Shown in pieces: positions 50,809-60,921 of a stretch of 63,193 nucleotides of DNA. The DNA is taken from the NCBI RefSeq assembly GCF_027257195.1, contig NZ_JAPDFS010000003.1:112077-175269 (forward strand). Reading direction: 5' to 3'. Source of the DNA: Halorubrum sp. F4. GTDB lineage: Archaea > Halobacteriota > Halobacteria > Halobacteriales > Haloferacaceae. The notes beneath the pieces are model-generated. The model had not been told where the DNA came from and ran no database searches. It worked only from the letters and a program-made list of their open reading frames with translations. The translations under genes were made by a program, and so were the position numbers. Numbering within the stretch: the first letter of the stretch is position 1; the number at the start of each line of letters is the position of its first letter.

Positions 50809-53010
50809 TCAGGCGAGCTCGCGCTCGATCACGCCGCGAAGCTCCCGGATCGCGTCGGCATCGACGACGACCGACTCGTCACCGACCGACAGCGACAGCG
50901 TCCCGTCGGTCGTCACGTCGCCGAGCCGGAAGACGGGAAGGTCGCCGACCAGCTCGGCGACCGCGTCGGGGTTCGTCGTCTGGACGACGACCCGTCCCGG
51001 CGTCTCCTCGAAGGCTGCCGCGTGGTCGGGTAGCGAGACGTCCGCGCCCGCGCCGTGGCCGACGAGTTCGGCGAGCGCGACGGCGAGTCCGCCGTCGCTC
51101 ACGTCGTGGGTCGCGAGCGTGCCCTCGTGGCGCGCGATCGACGCGAGCGACGAGACGAGGTCGGCGGGTTCGTCGGGAAGCGTCGGGAACCGGTCCGTCC
51201 CGCCGGCCGCCGCGAGGTACGCCGAGCCGCCGAGCGCGTCGCCGGACGGGCCGACGACGAGGAGTTCGGAGTCGCCCGCCGCGTCGGCGTCGAGCCGGGC
51301 GGGCGGGGCGTCGTAGCCCGCGCGCGTGCCGAGCAGGGCGAGCGTCGGCGTCGGCGGGATCGGCCCCTCGACGCTGTCGTTGTACAGCGAGACGTTGCCG
51401 CCGACGACGGGCGCGTCAAGCGCGGTACACGCGTCCGCCAGTCCGTCGACGATCGCCTCGAACCCGCCGTACACGTCCGGCTTCTCCGGGTTGCCGCCGT
51501 TGAGACAGTCGACCGCGGCCAGCGGGGTCGCCCCCTTGGCCGCGAGGTTCGTCGCGTTCTCCAGCGCGACCGCACGGGCGCCGTCGTAGGGCGCGACGCT
51601 CGTCCAGCGGGGGTTCGCCCCCGAGGAGAGCGCGAGCCCGACGCCGGTCCCCTCGTTGGAGTCCTCTCCGCCCGCGGCCGCCTCGCGCATCGCGACGATC
51701 GCGGCGTCGTCGCCGGGCTTCATCGCGGTTCGCGTTCCGACCTCGTGGTCGTACTGCCGGTACACCCAGCGCTTGCTTGCGGCGTTGGGATCGGAGACGA
51801 CGGCCTCGAATGTGCTCTCGAGTTCCGGGTCCGGCAGGTCGCGGTCGGGCTGGGTCGGTTTCGTGGAGTCGAGATCGTTCATGGGCGCGCCGTCCGCGAG
51901 GAACTCGGCGTCGGCGTCGACGACCGTCTCGCCGTCGAACGTACAGACGTAGTTGCCCTCGGTCACTTCGCCGATGACCGAACAGCCGAGGTCGAACCGC
52001 TCGGCGAGCTCGCGCACGCGGTCGACGTCGGCGGGATCGACCTCGTAACACATCCGCTCCTGGCTCTCGGCGAGCAGGATCTCCAGGGCGTTCATGTTCG
52101 GCTCGCGCTGGTGGACCGCCCCGAGGTCGATCTCGGCCCCGAGCCCGCCCTTCGCGACGAGTTCGGAGGAGGCCCCGCCGAGCCCGGCCGCGCCGAGGTC
52201 GCGCGCGGCGACGACCAGGTCCTCGTCGACGAGCGCCTCGTTGCACTCGATCAGCCGCTTTTCCGCGTAGGGGTCGCCGACCTGGACCGCGGGCCGGTCC
52301 TCGGTCTCGGCGTCCTCCGCGAGGTCCTCGCTCGCGAAGGAGGCCCCGCCGAGCCCGTCGCGGCCGGTGGCGTTGCCGACGAGCACCAGGGCGTTCCCGG
52401 GCTCCTCGGCGGTCGCGGTGACGAGCCGGTCCTCGTTCGTGACGCCGACGCAGGCGACGTTGACGAGCGGGTTCCCCTCGTAGCCGCCGTGGAAGGCGAC
52501 GCTGCCGCCGACCGTGGGGACGCCGATGCAGTTGCCGTAGTGGGAGATCCCCTCGACGACGCCCTCGAAGAGGTACCGCGACTCCTCGCTCTCGAAGCCG
52601 CCGAAGTACAGGGAGTCGAGGAGGGCGATCGGGTACGCGCCCATGCTCATCGTGTCGCGGACGATGCCGCCGACGCCCGTGGCCGCGCCGTCGAACGGGT
52701 CGACGTAGGAGGGGTGGTTGTGGCTCTCGACGCCGAACGTGACGTAGGTGTCGCCGTAGTCGTCGGCGTCGCGCTCGGCCGCCGGCGTGTCGGCCGCCTC
52801 GGGGGTCGGCAGCGCGAGCACGGCCGCGTCGTCGCCGGGACCGACGACGACCTGGTCGCCCTCGCTCTCGAACGCCGACAGCAGCGGCCGCGAGGAGCGG
52901 TACGCGCAGTGTTCACTCCAGAGGTTCTCGAACAGCGCGGCCTCGGCCGCCGTCGGCTCCCGGCCGAGCTCCGCGGCGACGAGCTCGTGGTCCGGCTCGG
53001 ACAGATTCAT
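50809..53010 (-). CDS. purL: Phosphoribosylformylglycinamidine synthase subunit PurL
   Basis: Small-type PurL (733 residues) that converts FGAR to FGAM in purine synthesis, working with PurQ and PurS. Motifs: [14 protein letters not shown] near the N-terminus, [61 protein letters not shown] and a second half with [13 protein letters not shown] and [10 protein letters not shown]. The full AIRS-like tandem architecture is present. The start is well supported by [20 protein letters not shown]. purQ and purS are not in the window. Confidence 0.94.
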   Translation of the reverse strand: MNLSEPDHELVAAELGREPTAAEAALFENLWSEHCAYRSSRPLLSAFESEGDQVVVGPGDDAAVLALPTPEAADTPAAERDADDYGDTYVTFGVESHNHPSYVDPFDGAATGVGGIVRDTMSMGAYPIALLDSLYFGGFESEESRYLFEGVVEGISHYGNCIGVPTVGGSVAFHGGYEGNPLVNVACVGVTNEDRLVTATAEEPGNALVLVGNATGRDGLGGASFASEDLAEDAETEDRPAVQVGDPYAEKRLIECNEALVDEDLVVAARDLGAAGLGGASSELVAKGGLGAEIDLGAVHQREPNMNALEILLAESQERMCYEVDPADVDRVRELAERFDLGCSVIGEVTEGNYVCTFDGETVVDADAEFLADGAPMNDLDSTKPTQPDRDLPDPELESTFEAVVSDPNAASKRWVYRQYDHEVGTRTAMKPGDDAAIVAMREAAAGGEDSNEGTGVGLALSSGANPRWTSVAPYDGARAVALENATNLAAKGATPLAAVDCLNGGNPEKPDVYGGFEAIVDGLADACTALDAPVVGGNVSLYNDSVEGPIPPTPTLALLGTRAGYDAPPARLDADAAGDSELLVVGPSGDALGGSAYLAAAGGTDRFPTLPDEPADLVSSLASIARHEGTLATHDVSDGGLAVALAELVGHGAGADVSLPDHAAAFEETPGRVVVQTTNPDAVAELVGDLPVFRLGDVTTDGTLSLSVGDESVVVDADAIRELRGVIERELA

Positions 53011-53541
53011 TCACTTACGTGGTTATCGAGCCGGTTCTAATGCTTTTCTATGCGCACGTTCGTGGGTATTACTCGAGGGGAGGGGTCGATCAACGAGACG
53101 ACGTTGCTGGCGTGGTAAACGTTGCTGGCGCGGTGAACACCGTCAAATCCCCAGCCGCTCGGTCGGACGAGATCATCAGTTGGATCGCCGAGAACGCAAC
53201 TTCCAAAGCCCCAGTCGCGAGGCGGCCGCACGCTCGTTGCGCGCTTCGGTCGTTCGCTTCGCTCACTCCCTCCAGTGCTTACGTCGCCTGCGGCCGCCTC
53301 GCGACTGCCCCTTTGAGCCCCACCCAACCGCACCGCCACGCACCTCACGCCTCCCCAGCCTCGCCGTTCGCGCGCTTCACGCGCTCACGGCGTCCCTCGC
53401 GGGCTCCTCGTGCCCTCACGGGCACTCGGAGGCGCAGGGCGAGAGCGAAGCTCTCGCTTGAAGCCGGCGCGAAGCGCCGACGACGCCACCGCGATCTCAT
53501 CTCGATCTCATCTCGATCTTCACCCGTCGCCGGCGATGGTC
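53011..53541. other. Non-coding repeat-rich intergenic region
   Basis: No gene is supported in these 531 bases. They contain 19-base tandem repeats (ACGTTGCTGGCG..., 53101-53137), the dispersed repeat copy with 19-base inverted arms (53212-53307 and beyond to 53363), several small GAA-loop hairpins such as GCGAGAGC-GAA-GCTCTCGC near 53439-53457 and GGCGC-GAA-GCGCC near 53466, and CATCTCGAT direct repeats near 53498-53520. Confidence 0.65.
53212..53363 (+). repeat. Dispersed GC-rich repeat, right copy, with 19-base inverted arms
   Basis: CAGTCGCGAGGCGGCCGCA (53212-53230) is the exact reverse complement of 53289-53307, so 53212-53307 can form a long hairpin with a 58-base loop. 53284-53363 is the copy related to the window start (23-95), with 53339-53363 identical in reverse complement over 25 bases. 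Confidence 0.75.
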
Positions 53542-54384
53542 TCACCGCCCCCGCAGCCCCAGCAGCTCCCGCGTCTCCGCGGGCGTCGCCACCGGTCGTC
53601 CCAGCTCCTCCGCGATCCGCGCCGTCCGCGCGACCAACTGCTCGTTGGTCGCCAGTTCGCCCCGCTCGTAGTACCGGTTGTCCTCCAGTCCGACCCGGAC
53701 GTGCCCGCCGAGGAGCATCGACTGCGTCGTCATCGGCAGCTGGTGCGGGCCGAACCCGATCACGTTGAACTCGACGTTCTCGGGCAGCGCCTCGACCCGA
53801 TTCAGCAGGTTTCGCGGGTGCGGCGGCGACGTGGTGCCGCCGCCGAAGAGCAGGTTGAGGTACGGCGGCTCCTCGAACTCATCGAGGATCGCGAGCGACT
53901 CGTTGAGGTGGCCGTCGTTGAACACCTCCAACTCGGGTTTGATCCCGCGCTCTTGCATCTCCGCGTGGAGCGACGAGACGAGCTCTCGGGTGTTCTCCGA
54001 GGTGAGCCGGTCGTAGCGGTTGAGGGGGCCCATGTCGAGCGACGCCATCTCCGGCGCGGGATCGGTTCGGATCGGCTCGTGCCGGAGGTCGTCGGGGGCG
54101 GCGGTGCCGCCCGTCGAGTGCTGGATAACGACATCGTCGGTCGCCTCGCGGACCGCGTCGGTCACCTCCTGGAACCGCTCGGTCGAGAACGCCCGCTCGC
54201 CGTTCTCGCGGCGCGCGTGGAGGTGGAGGACGCTCGCGCCGGCCTCCTCGCAGGCCGACGCGGCCGCGGCGATCTCCTCGGGCGTCTCCGGGAGGTCCGG
54301 ATGCGCCTCCTTCCCGTGGACGCCCCCGGTGAGCGCCGCGGTGATCACCACCGGCTTCCCGTCGAGGTACTCGTCGTAGGTCAT
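53542..54384 (-). CDS. BKACE / 3-keto-5-aminohexanoate cleavage enzyme family protein
   Basis: Zinc-dependent TIM-barrel enzyme (DUF849 family) that cleaves beta-keto acids with acetyl-CoA. The 280 residues show PVVITAALTGGVHGKEAHPDLPETPEEIAAAA, GASVLHLHARRENGERAFS with the two His zinc ligands, VVIQHSTGG, LEVFNDGHL and MLLGGHVRVGLEDN, all as expected. The actual substrate varies within the family. The upstream small Cys gene overlaps its start by four bases. Confidence 0.9.
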   Translation of the reverse strand: MTYDEYLDGKPVVITAALTGGVHGKEAHPDLPETPEEIAAAASACEEAGASVLHLHARRENGERAFSTERFQEVTDAVREATDDVVIQHSTGGTAAPDDLRHEPIRTDPAPEMASLDMGPLNRYDRLTSENTRELVSSLHAEMQERGIKPELEVFNDGHLNESLAILDEFEEPPYLNLLFGGGTTSPPHPRNLLNRVEALPENVEFNVIGFGPHQLPMTTQSMLLGGHVRVGLEDNRYYERGELATNEQLVARTARIAEELGRPVATPAETRELLGLRGR

Positions 54385-54632
54385 CGGTCGGCCTCCGCGT
54401 CGCCCCCGTCGCTTCCGGTCTCCGCCGCGTCGTCCGCGTCGCTCCCCTCACCGTCCGGTTCGACGTAGAACTCGCAGTCGGTCGCCGGGTCGAGTCCGTA
54501 TCGGGCGTTACAGATGTCGGCGCGCATCGGCTGGACGAAGGAATCGGTCACGGTACAGAACGCGCGGGCGACCTCGAACGATCGGTCCTCGTTCTCCTCG
54601 CGGTACTCCAAGTGTGGACACGTCTCGGCCAT
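54381..54632 (-). CDS. Small four-Cys protein coupled to BKACE
   Basis: 83 residues. Cysteines in ETCPHLEYREENEDRSF, ARAFCTVTD, ADICNARYG and TDCEFYVEP suggest a metal site or conserved fold; the final 25 residues are an acidic low-complexity tail. Its stop overlaps the BKACE start (ATGA). It is a haloarchaeal-type conserved protein of unknown function, possibly a cofactor or stability partner. Confidence 0.7.
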   Translation of the reverse strand: MAETCPHLEYREENEDRSFEVARAFCTVTDSFVQPMRADICNARYGLDPATDCEFYVEPDGEGSDADDAAETGSDGGDAEADR

Positions 54633-54778
54633 ACCCGGTCATCGTGAACGACCGGCTTGAAACTACGTGTCGGATCCGGCCTCCGTCCGTCGACGATCGG
54701 TCCGGATCCGCGTGACCGACGGGAGTCCGGACCCGCGCGACCGACGGGATTTAACCGACCGCCCGAGAACGACGGAGC

Positions 54779-55126
54779 ATGGAGCCGGTCGACGACTGGC
54801 CGACGGCGATCGAGGCGGCCGGCGAACTCACCGGCCCGATCGCCGCCGCGATCGTCGAGGAACACGGCGACCGCGGCCAGCGCGCGCTTGAGGCGGTCGG
54901 GGAGGGCCGAGTGAAGCGGTACCGCGATTTCACGGTCGTCGTCGGCCACGAGGACGAGTACGTCGTCGAGGACGGCGGCTGCGACTGCGCGGACGCGACG
55001 TACAACCTCGACCCCGAGGACCCGGGCGAGCGCTGCTGGCACGCCATCGCCGTCGACGTCGCGGACGCGGTCGGCGCGGTCGACCACCACGACATGTGGT
55101 ACTCCGAGGTTCGCGAGTTTCTGTGA
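54779..55126 (+). CDS. SWIM zinc-finger protein
   Basis: 115 residues. The central VKRYRDFTVVVGHEDEYVVE leads into CDCADATYNLDPEDPGERCWHAIAV, matching the SWIM pattern CxC-xn-CxH at residues about 69-90. SWIM domains bind zinc and mediate DNA or protein contacts. A lone small SWIM protein is common in haloarchaea. Its partner is not evident. Confidence 0.8.
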   Translation: MEPVDDWPTAIEAAGELTGPIAAAIVEEHGDRGQRALEAVGEGRVKRYRDFTVVVGHEDEYVVEDGGCDCADATYNLDPEDPGERCWHAIAVDVADAVGAVDHHDMWYSEVREFL

Positions 55127-55265
55127 GCGACGTGCCGACCGTCGCTCGACGGCCACACCGAGAACCCGGATCTCCCGATTTTCGCCCGAACGAGCCGGGC
55201 GTTCTCGGCGTTTCACACCCGGGGAGTCGAAAACGTTTACAACCGCCGCCGGTCTGACCTACTGT

Positions 55266-55748
55266 ATGGCGGACTGTCCACTCGCCGACGACTGCCCCAG
55301 TTTCGACGAACGGATCCAGGGCATGGGGTGTCAACACTACGGCAACAAGGGAGGTGCCGAGTGGTGTAACCACTACGACATGCCCATATACGAGCTCAAA
55401 CAGCAGCCGGTCCAGCCCGGCGAGGAGGTCGTCGTCGAGGTCGACGACATCCACGAGAGCGGGGCCGGCGTCGGCCGCACCGACGACGGCTTCATCGTCC
55501 TCGTCGACGGGTTGCTCCCGCCCGCCCGCGCCGTGGTCTCGATCCACCGCGTGAAATCCAGCCACGCGACCGCCCAGGAGATCGTCGAGCGGCTCCCCGA
55601 CGATCCGGACGAGGAGGGCGATGAGGGCGAGAAGGGGGACGACGCCGACCGCGGCGAGGGATCCGGGGAGGACGACGACCGCGAGGGTCGTCCGAGCCGA
55701 ACCGACCGCGAGCGTCTCGGCAGCCGCGAGAACTTCTGGGGCAAGTGA
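55266..55748 (+). CDS. TRAM-domain protein
   Basis: 160 residues. The N-terminus has a Cys-rich section (MADCPLADDCPSFDERIQ... GMGCQHYGNKGGAEWCNHYD) that may bind metal; then a TRAM domain (VQPGEEVVVEVDDIHESGAGVGRTDDGFIVLVDGLLPPARAVVSIHRVK) at about 50-100 for RNA binding; then a highly acidic, disordered-looking tail ending in SRENFWGK. TRAM proteins in archaea have been linked to RNA chaperone activity. Confidence 0.85.
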   Translation: MADCPLADDCPSFDERIQGMGCQHYGNKGGAEWCNHYDMPIYELKQQPVQPGEEVVVEVDDIHESGAGVGRTDDGFIVLVDGLLPPARAVVSIHRVKSSHATAQEIVERLPDDPDEEGDEGEKGDDADRGEGSGEDDDREGRPSRTDRERLGSRENFWGK

Positions 55749-55919
55749 GACGGCTCGGGGTCGAATCACCCCACGGACAGTCCACACGCCGTCGATCCGG
55801 TTCTACTGGCGCTCCTTTTCGTCTCGACGGTCCGCTTCCCCTCGATCGCCCGCTCCCCCCGATCGCCCGCTTCCCGCCGAAACCGCCGTTTTTTCACCAC
55901 CCGTCCCGTCGAGCGAAGC

Positions 55920-56423
55920 ATGGTCGCAGACGACGCCTCGTCCGCGAACGACGCGGACGATGTCGACGACGGGAACGACGTCGACGCCGCGGAACTGTTA
56001 GCGCGCGCCGGCTTCGACGCCGACGCGAGCGTGCTCACCGAGCGACAGGCCGAGGTCCTCGCGCTCCGCGAGCGGGGGCTCCGGCAGTCGGACATCGCGG
56101 ACCGGCTCGGGACCTCGCGGGCGAACGTCTCCAGCGTCGAGGCGAGCGCGCGCGATAACGTCGAACGCGCGAAAGAGACGGTCGCGTTCGCCGAGGCGCT
56201 CTCCGCGCCGGTCCGCGTCGAGATCCCCGAGGGAACCGACCTCTACGACGCGCCCAAACGCGTGTACGACGCCTGCGACGAGGCGGGCGTGAAGGTGAGC
56301 CAGACCGCGCCGGACCTGATGAAGACGATCGGCGAGCGCGCCGGCGACGCGGTGTACGGGCGAGAGGTCCGCGAGCGGCTGCTCGTCACGGTCGACGCCG
56401 ACGGACGGATCCGGGTGCGGTGA
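55920..56423 (+). CDS. tfx: Tfx-family DNA-binding regulator
   Basis: 167 residues. After an acidic N-terminus of about 35 residues comes the helix-turn-helix SVLTERQAEVLALRERGLRQSDIADRLGTSRANVSSVEASARDNV, the Tfx hallmark. The C-terminal domain (APVRVEIPEGTDLYDAPKRV...) matches the second Tfx domain. In Methanothermobacter Tfx binds the fmdECB promoter (molybdenum); here the targets are unknown. Confidence 0.87.
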   Translation: MVADDASSANDADDVDDGNDVDAAELLARAGFDADASVLTERQAEVLALRERGLRQSDIADRLGTSRANVSSVEASARDNVERAKETVAFAEALSAPVRVEIPEGTDLYDAPKRVYDACDEAGVKVSQTAPDLMKTIGERAGDAVYGREVRERLLVTVDADGRIRVR

Positions 56424-56474
56424 CGCGGCGGCGGTCCGTCGCGTTCCCCCTCCCCCGACCGCTCCGTCTCCCGA

Positions 56475-57521
56475 TCACTCCTCGATCCGCTCGGCGACGC
56501 CGACCAGCGTCGCGCCCGCGGTGACGGTCGACTCGCGGGCGACCGAGTAGACGATCCCGTCGCGGTCCGCCTCGGCGACCTGGAGCGTCTCGAAGGTCGC
56601 CGGGTCGTACACCTCGCCGAGCCGCTGCCCGTCCGTCACTTCGTCGCCGATCGCGAGGTCGGGCTCGGGGCGGAACAGCCCGGAATCGGCCGCGGTCACC
56701 CGCCCGAGGTGGTTGCGCGCGACGGTCCCGTTCCACGGGTCGGGGTCCCCGGCAAGCACGTCCTCGCGCCGCAGGACGCCCACCATCCCGTCGACGCCCG
56801 TCTCGACCGCCTCCTCGACGATCTCGCGGCTGTGAGCGAGCTCCGGCGTGATCGTCGGGATCCCCTCGCGAGTGGCGGCCACGCGGAACTTCCCGCCGAA
56901 GTTCCGCTCGGCCCACTCCGTGTCGGCGTCGTCGCCGGCGGCCTCCGCCAGTAGGAGGTCGGTTCCGAACGCCTCCGCGAGCCCGCGGCACGCCTCGTCG
57001 CCGCGCATGTAGACGGTGTGCGTGAGCATGTTCGGCGACCCGGTGTGGAGGTCGACGATCGCGTCGGCCGCGCTCGCGAACGGCCAGAGCCGCGCGGCCA
57101 TGCGCTCGTGAAGCGTTCCGTCGGGGTCGCCCGGCCAACAGCGGTTCATGTTGGCGTTGATCGAGTCGAGCGACTCCGGCGTCGTGTACGAGACGTGATC
57201 GAACGTGAGCGGGTCCGCCACCGGGACGCTCACGAGCGTCCCGCGGAACTTCATTTCTCCCCTCTCCCCGTCGATACCGTCATCGTCGACACCACCGTCC
57301 ACCAATCGCGCGTGAAGCCGCCGGAGGACGGCCGCGCCGTTCACCTCCCTGCCGTGTTGGGCCGCCTGCGCGTAGACGACGGGGCCGCCGTCGTCGGGGA
57401 CGTCGAGTTCGGGACCCCCGTCGCCGTCGACGAGAGTCCCCTCGCCGTAGACGTGGACGGTCGTGCGGATCGGGACGCCGGACGGGAGCCGTGCGAGGAC
57501 GAGTTCGCGGCTGTCGTGCAT
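56475..57521 (-). CDS. Succinylglutamate desuccinylase/aspartoacylase-family deacylase
   Basis: Zinc carboxypeptidase-like enzyme of 348 residues. Metal-ligand segments are VVYAQAAQHGREVNGAAVL (His and Glu) near residue 50 and AIVDLHTGS (His) near 155; NANMNRCWPGDPDGTL resembles the substrate Arg/Asn motif. A C-terminal beta domain (VTAADSGLFRPEPDLAIGDEV...) follows. The substrate is unknown in haloarchaea. It is divergent from the PhnP-like gene, with a TATA-like TTATATATC between them. Confidence 0.83.
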   Translation of the reverse strand: MHDSRELVLARLPSGVPIRTTVHVYGEGTLVDGDGGPELDVPDDGGPVVYAQAAQHGREVNGAAVLRRLHARLVDGGVDDDGIDGERGEMKFRGTLVSVPVADPLTFDHVSYTTPESLDSINANMNRCWPGDPDGTLHERMAARLWPFASAADAIVDLHTGSPNMLTHTVYMRGDEACRGLAEAFGTDLLLAEAAGDDADTEWAERNFGGKFRVAATREGIPTITPELAHSREIVEEAVETGVDGMVGVLRREDVLAGDPDPWNGTVARNHLGRVTAADSGLFRPEPDLAIGDEVTDGQRLGEVYDPATFETLQVAEADRDGIVYSVARESTVTAGATLVGVAERIEE

Positions 57522-57629
57522 ACCCGAACCTCGCCCGGCGGCCGCTTATATATCATGGTCGGGACGGTTCGTGACCGCGGTTCCCCGACCACGGACGCTA
57601 AGGCCGTGCGGCGAGGAGCGCTTCACGAG

Positions 57630-58457
57630 ATGCGGGTCACCCTCCTCGGAACCGGCGACACCACGGGGACGCCCACCGTCGGCTGCGACTGTGACACCTG
57701 CCGCGAGGCGCGCGAGCGCGGCGTGTCGCGGTCGCGGTTCTCGGTCCACGTCGAGAACGAGCGGACGGACGAGTCGCTGCTGGTCGATTTCAGTCCGGAC
57801 TTCCGGAGTCAGTTCCTGGACAACGACGTCCCGCTTCCCGACGCCGGGATCGTGACGCACATCCACTTCGACCACCTCGACGGGCTCGGCAACGTCTACC
57901 GGCTCGTCGACGGGCTTCCCGTTCACGCGCCGAACGAGACGGACCCGGCGACCGACGAGAGCGTCGCGGAGACGATCCGCCGGAAGTACGACTACCTCGA
58001 GGACCGGATCGGCGTCCACGCACGCGAACCGTTCGAGCCCTTCGAGGCGTGCGGGCTCGAGGTCCGGTTCGTCCCCGTCGACCACCCGCCGCTTCTGTGT
58101 TTCGGCGTCGTCATCGAGGACCCCGAGACGGGCGGGAAGCTCTCGCTCACGGGCGACACGAGCTACGACCTCCCCGAGCGCTCCCGCGAGGCGCTCGCCG
58201 ACGCGGACCTCCTGCTCGCCGACGCCATCGTCCCCGCCTCGCTGTGTGAGCACCACCCGATCGGCGGTCGCCACGAGGGACCCGACGGGGTCCCGCGCAC
58301 GTTCGGCACGAAACACATGACCCGGGAGGGCGCGCTCGCGCTCGCCGAGGAGTTGGACGCCGACCGGACGCGGCTCGTCCACCTCGCGCACTTCTACCCG
58401 CCGGAGGAGGCGTTCGTGGAGCCGCTCGCGGTCGACGGGGAAACCTACGAGCTGTAG
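57630..58457 (+). CDS. PhnP-like metallo-beta-lactamase-fold hydrolase
   Basis: 275 residues from MRVTLLGTGDTTGTPTVGCD. The N-terminal CDCDTCREARERG Cys cluster binds structural zinc in PhnP-type cyclic phosphate phosphodiesterases. The catalytic HIHFDHLDG and the later PVDHPPLLCFGVVI, LTGDTSYD and LVHLAHF supply the dinuclear zinc ligands. No phosphonate gene cluster is nearby, so it may act on another cyclic phosphate. ATG 57630 is preferred over the long upstream frame. Confidence 0.85.
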   Translation: MRVTLLGTGDTTGTPTVGCDCDTCREARERGVSRSRFSVHVENERTDESLLVDFSPDFRSQFLDNDVPLPDAGIVTHIHFDHLDGLGNVYRLVDGLPVHAPNETDPATDESVAETIRRKYDYLEDRIGVHAREPFEPFEACGLEVRFVPVDHPPLLCFGVVIEDPETGGKLSLTGDTSYDLPERSREALADADLLLADAIVPASLCEHHPIGGRHEGPDGVPRTFGTKHMTREGALALAEELDADRTRLVHLAHFYPPEEAFVEPLAVDGETYEL

Positions 58458-58458
58458 T

Positions 58459-60921
58459 TCACTCGTACTCGCTCCCGACGACCTCGCGGATCCGTTCGGC
58501 GGTCACCGGGCCGACGCCCTCCACGTCCAGGAGGTCGTCCTCGCGCGCGGTCATCACCGCCTCGACGCTGCCGAAGTGCTCGAGTAGCGACCGGGCCGTG
58601 ACCGGGCCGATGTCGGCGATGGCGGAGACGACGTACTCCTGTTGTTCCGCGCGGGTCTTAGTCGTCTTCTCGCCGTGGACGCTCACCTCGCGGTCGCGCG
58701 TCTCCTGTTCCCGTTTGGCGATGGTCGCGAGCAGCTCCGTCGTGTCCGTCTCGCCCTCGGTCCGGAGGACGCTGACGCCGAAGTCGACCGCGAGCGACGC
58801 GAGGGCACCGCGGATCGCGTTGGGGTCGATGTCGCGCTGGCCGTAGAGGTTCGTCCCCTCGACGATCAACACGGGCCTGGCGTACGCCCGCGAGAGCTCG
58901 CCGACCTGCTCGAACATCGAGCGATCGGCATCGAGCATGGAGTCGACGAAGTCGGCCGCCGACTTCCGCTCGACCGCGACCCGGTCCGAGAGGACGTAGT
59001 CGCCCACGGCGAGCGTCTCCAACCGAGTGACGAGCCCGTTCCGCGTCGAGAGGTCCTTCGCGATGGAGGAGTCGAGCTCGCGCTGGTCGATCACGACCTC
59101 GACTCCCTCCTCGACGCCCGCGGTCGCGACGACGGCATCGTCGGTGGGCCCGTCTTCCCCGGCGGCGGTCGCGTCCTCGGCGGCGGTACCCTCCCGGGCC
59201 TCCGCCGCGAAGTCGGTGAGGCCGGGGTCGTCGCCATCGGCGTCAGCCGCATCGCCCCCGTCGACCGTGTCACCGTCGTCCTCGGCGTCGGCGACTCCCG
59301 TATCGCCGCCGGGACCGTCGGCCGTCGAGTCCTCGGCGAACGCGTCGAGCCCCGCCTGTCCGTCGTCGCCGACCGACTCCTGGATGTCGTCGGTGGCGGC
59401 CTTCAGGTCGGCGAGCTGGCTGGCCATCTCCTTCTCGCGCCGCCTGGAGATCCAGAAGAACGCCTCGTCGCGGGTGTCCTCGGCCATCAGGACGACGACC
59501 TTCCCCTCCGCCTGCCGCCCGGTCCGCCCCTTCCGCTGGATCGAGCGGATCGCGGTGGGAACCGGCTCGTAGAAACAGACGAGGTCGACCTCGGGCACGT
59601 CGAGACCCTCCTCGGCGACGCTCGTGGAGACGAGCACCTCGAAATCGCCCGCCTTGAATTCCTCGAGCGTCTCCTGTTGTTGTTTCTGGCTCATCCCGTC
59701 CGAGCCCTCCTTGTCGCCCTGGCCGACGAACTTCCGGACGTCGAAGCTCGCCTCCAGGAACTCCACGAGCGCCTCCGCGGTGTCGCGGGACTCCGTGAAG
59801 AGGATCGCGCGCTCCCCCTCGTTGATCCCGAGCGTCTCCGCGAGCAGGATCCGCGCCTGCGAGAACTTGGGATGGAGCCCGTCGAAGGACTCGGCCTTCC
59901 GCATCGCTTCTCTCACTTTGGGGTCGGCGACCATGCGCTGGCTCGCCTTCGACGCGCCCGACGAGCGGGCGGCCTCGCGCTGGCGCTCGAAGTAGCGTCG
60001 GACCGACTCCACCGACTGCGTCTCGACCAGCTCGACCGCCCGGCGGAGCTTCATCACCTCGGCGTGGGTGCTCATTCCCTTGTAGCCGTCCGACTGGTCG
60101 TTGTCCATCATCCGCTTCAGCTTCCCGCGCATCTCGTTGAGGTCGCGTTGGGAGAGGTCCGGGCTCGTCTTGTTCGTCACGCCGAGATGCTTCAACTTCT
60201 CCAGACGGTCCGTGATCACCTCGTTCAGCGCGTCACGGATCGCGAGCACCTCCTCGGGGAGCGTGACCCGCTCCCAGCGCACGTCGGTGTCGTGGGTGTA
60301 CTCGTCGACGTCGGCGTCCGCCTCCGTCATCACCTCCACGTTCGTCAGCCCGAGGTTCTCACAGACGGTCTCGATCTCCTCGATGTCGCCGCCGGGAGAG
60401 GCGGACATCCCCGTCACGAGCGGGTCGGCGGCGTCGGCGTGGTAGCGCTCGGCGATGTACACGTACGCGTAGTCCCCGGTCGCGCGGTGGCACTCGTCGA
60501 AGGTGAGGTGGGTCACGTCGCGGACGGAGATCCGATTGCCGACGAGGTCGTTCTCGATCACCTGCGGCGTCGCGATCACGACGCGAGCGTCCGCGAACAG
60601 CGCCGCGCGGTCGTCGGGCTTCACGTCGCCGGTGAACACGACGATCTCGTCGTCCGGGATCGTGGTCGCCTCGCGGTAGAACTCCGCGTGCTGCTGGACG
60701 AGCGGCTTGGTCGGGGCCAGAAACAGCGCCGTTCCGCCCGCCTCGTGGAGCCGTCTCGCGGTGACGAGCAGGCTCACCGTCGTCTTGCCGAGGCCGGTCG
60801 GGAGACACACCAGCGTGTGGTCGTCGATCGCGGCGTCCGCGAGCCGGAGCTGGTAGCGGCGTCGCTGGAGGAAGTCGTCGACGAGCAACGGGTGGTCGAT
60901 CCCTGCGGCCTCGGTCGCCAT
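58459..60921 (-). CDS. hef: Hef helicase-nuclease
   Basis: Archaeal fork-structure helicase/endonuclease of the XPF/FANCM family, 820 residues. The SF2 helicase half has Walker A LPTGLGKTT, the DECH box TFDECHRATGDYAY, TGMSASPGG and motif VI QRKGRTGR; an insertion domain lies between. A 100-residue acidic linker (about 505-610) follows, then the nuclease VAVERKSAADF and tandem helix-hairpin-helix motifs (ALADIGPVTARSLLEHF type and LLDVEGVGPVTAERI). Both activities look intact. Confidence 0.94.
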   Translation of the reverse strand: MATEAAGIDHPLLVDDFLQRRRYQLRLADAAIDDHTLVCLPTGLGKTTVSLLVTARRLHEAGGTALFLAPTKPLVQQHAEFYREATTIPDDEIVVFTGDVKPDDRAALFADARVVIATPQVIENDLVGNRISVRDVTHLTFDECHRATGDYAYVYIAERYHADAADPLVTGMSASPGGDIEEIETVCENLGLTNVEVMTEADADVDEYTHDTDVRWERVTLPEEVLAIRDALNEVITDRLEKLKHLGVTNKTSPDLSQRDLNEMRGKLKRMMDNDQSDGYKGMSTHAEVMKLRRAVELVETQSVESVRRYFERQREAARSSGASKASQRMVADPKVREAMRKAESFDGLHPKFSQARILLAETLGINEGERAILFTESRDTAEALVEFLEASFDVRKFVGQGDKEGSDGMSQKQQQETLEEFKAGDFEVLVSTSVAEEGLDVPEVDLVCFYEPVPTAIRSIQRKGRTGRQAEGKVVVLMAEDTRDEAFFWISRRREKEMASQLADLKAATDDIQESVGDDGQAGLDAFAEDSTADGPGGDTGVADAEDDGDTVDGGDAADADGDDPGLTDFAAEAREGTAAEDATAAGEDGPTDDAVVATAGVEEGVEVVIDQRELDSSIAKDLSTRNGLVTRLETLAVGDYVLSDRVAVERKSAADFVDSMLDADRSMFEQVGELSRAYARPVLIVEGTNLYGQRDIDPNAIRGALASLAVDFGVSVLRTEGETDTTELLATIAKREQETRDREVSVHGEKTTKTRAEQQEYVVSAIADIGPVTARSLLEHFGSVEAVMTAREDDLLDVEGVGPVTAERIREVVGSEYE

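Noticed and set aside
53101..53540. CRISPR array or protein gene in the repeat region after purL
   Set aside because: Repeats are too few, unequal and inverted rather than regularly spaced; the open frames are Arg/Ser/Pro-rich shadows.
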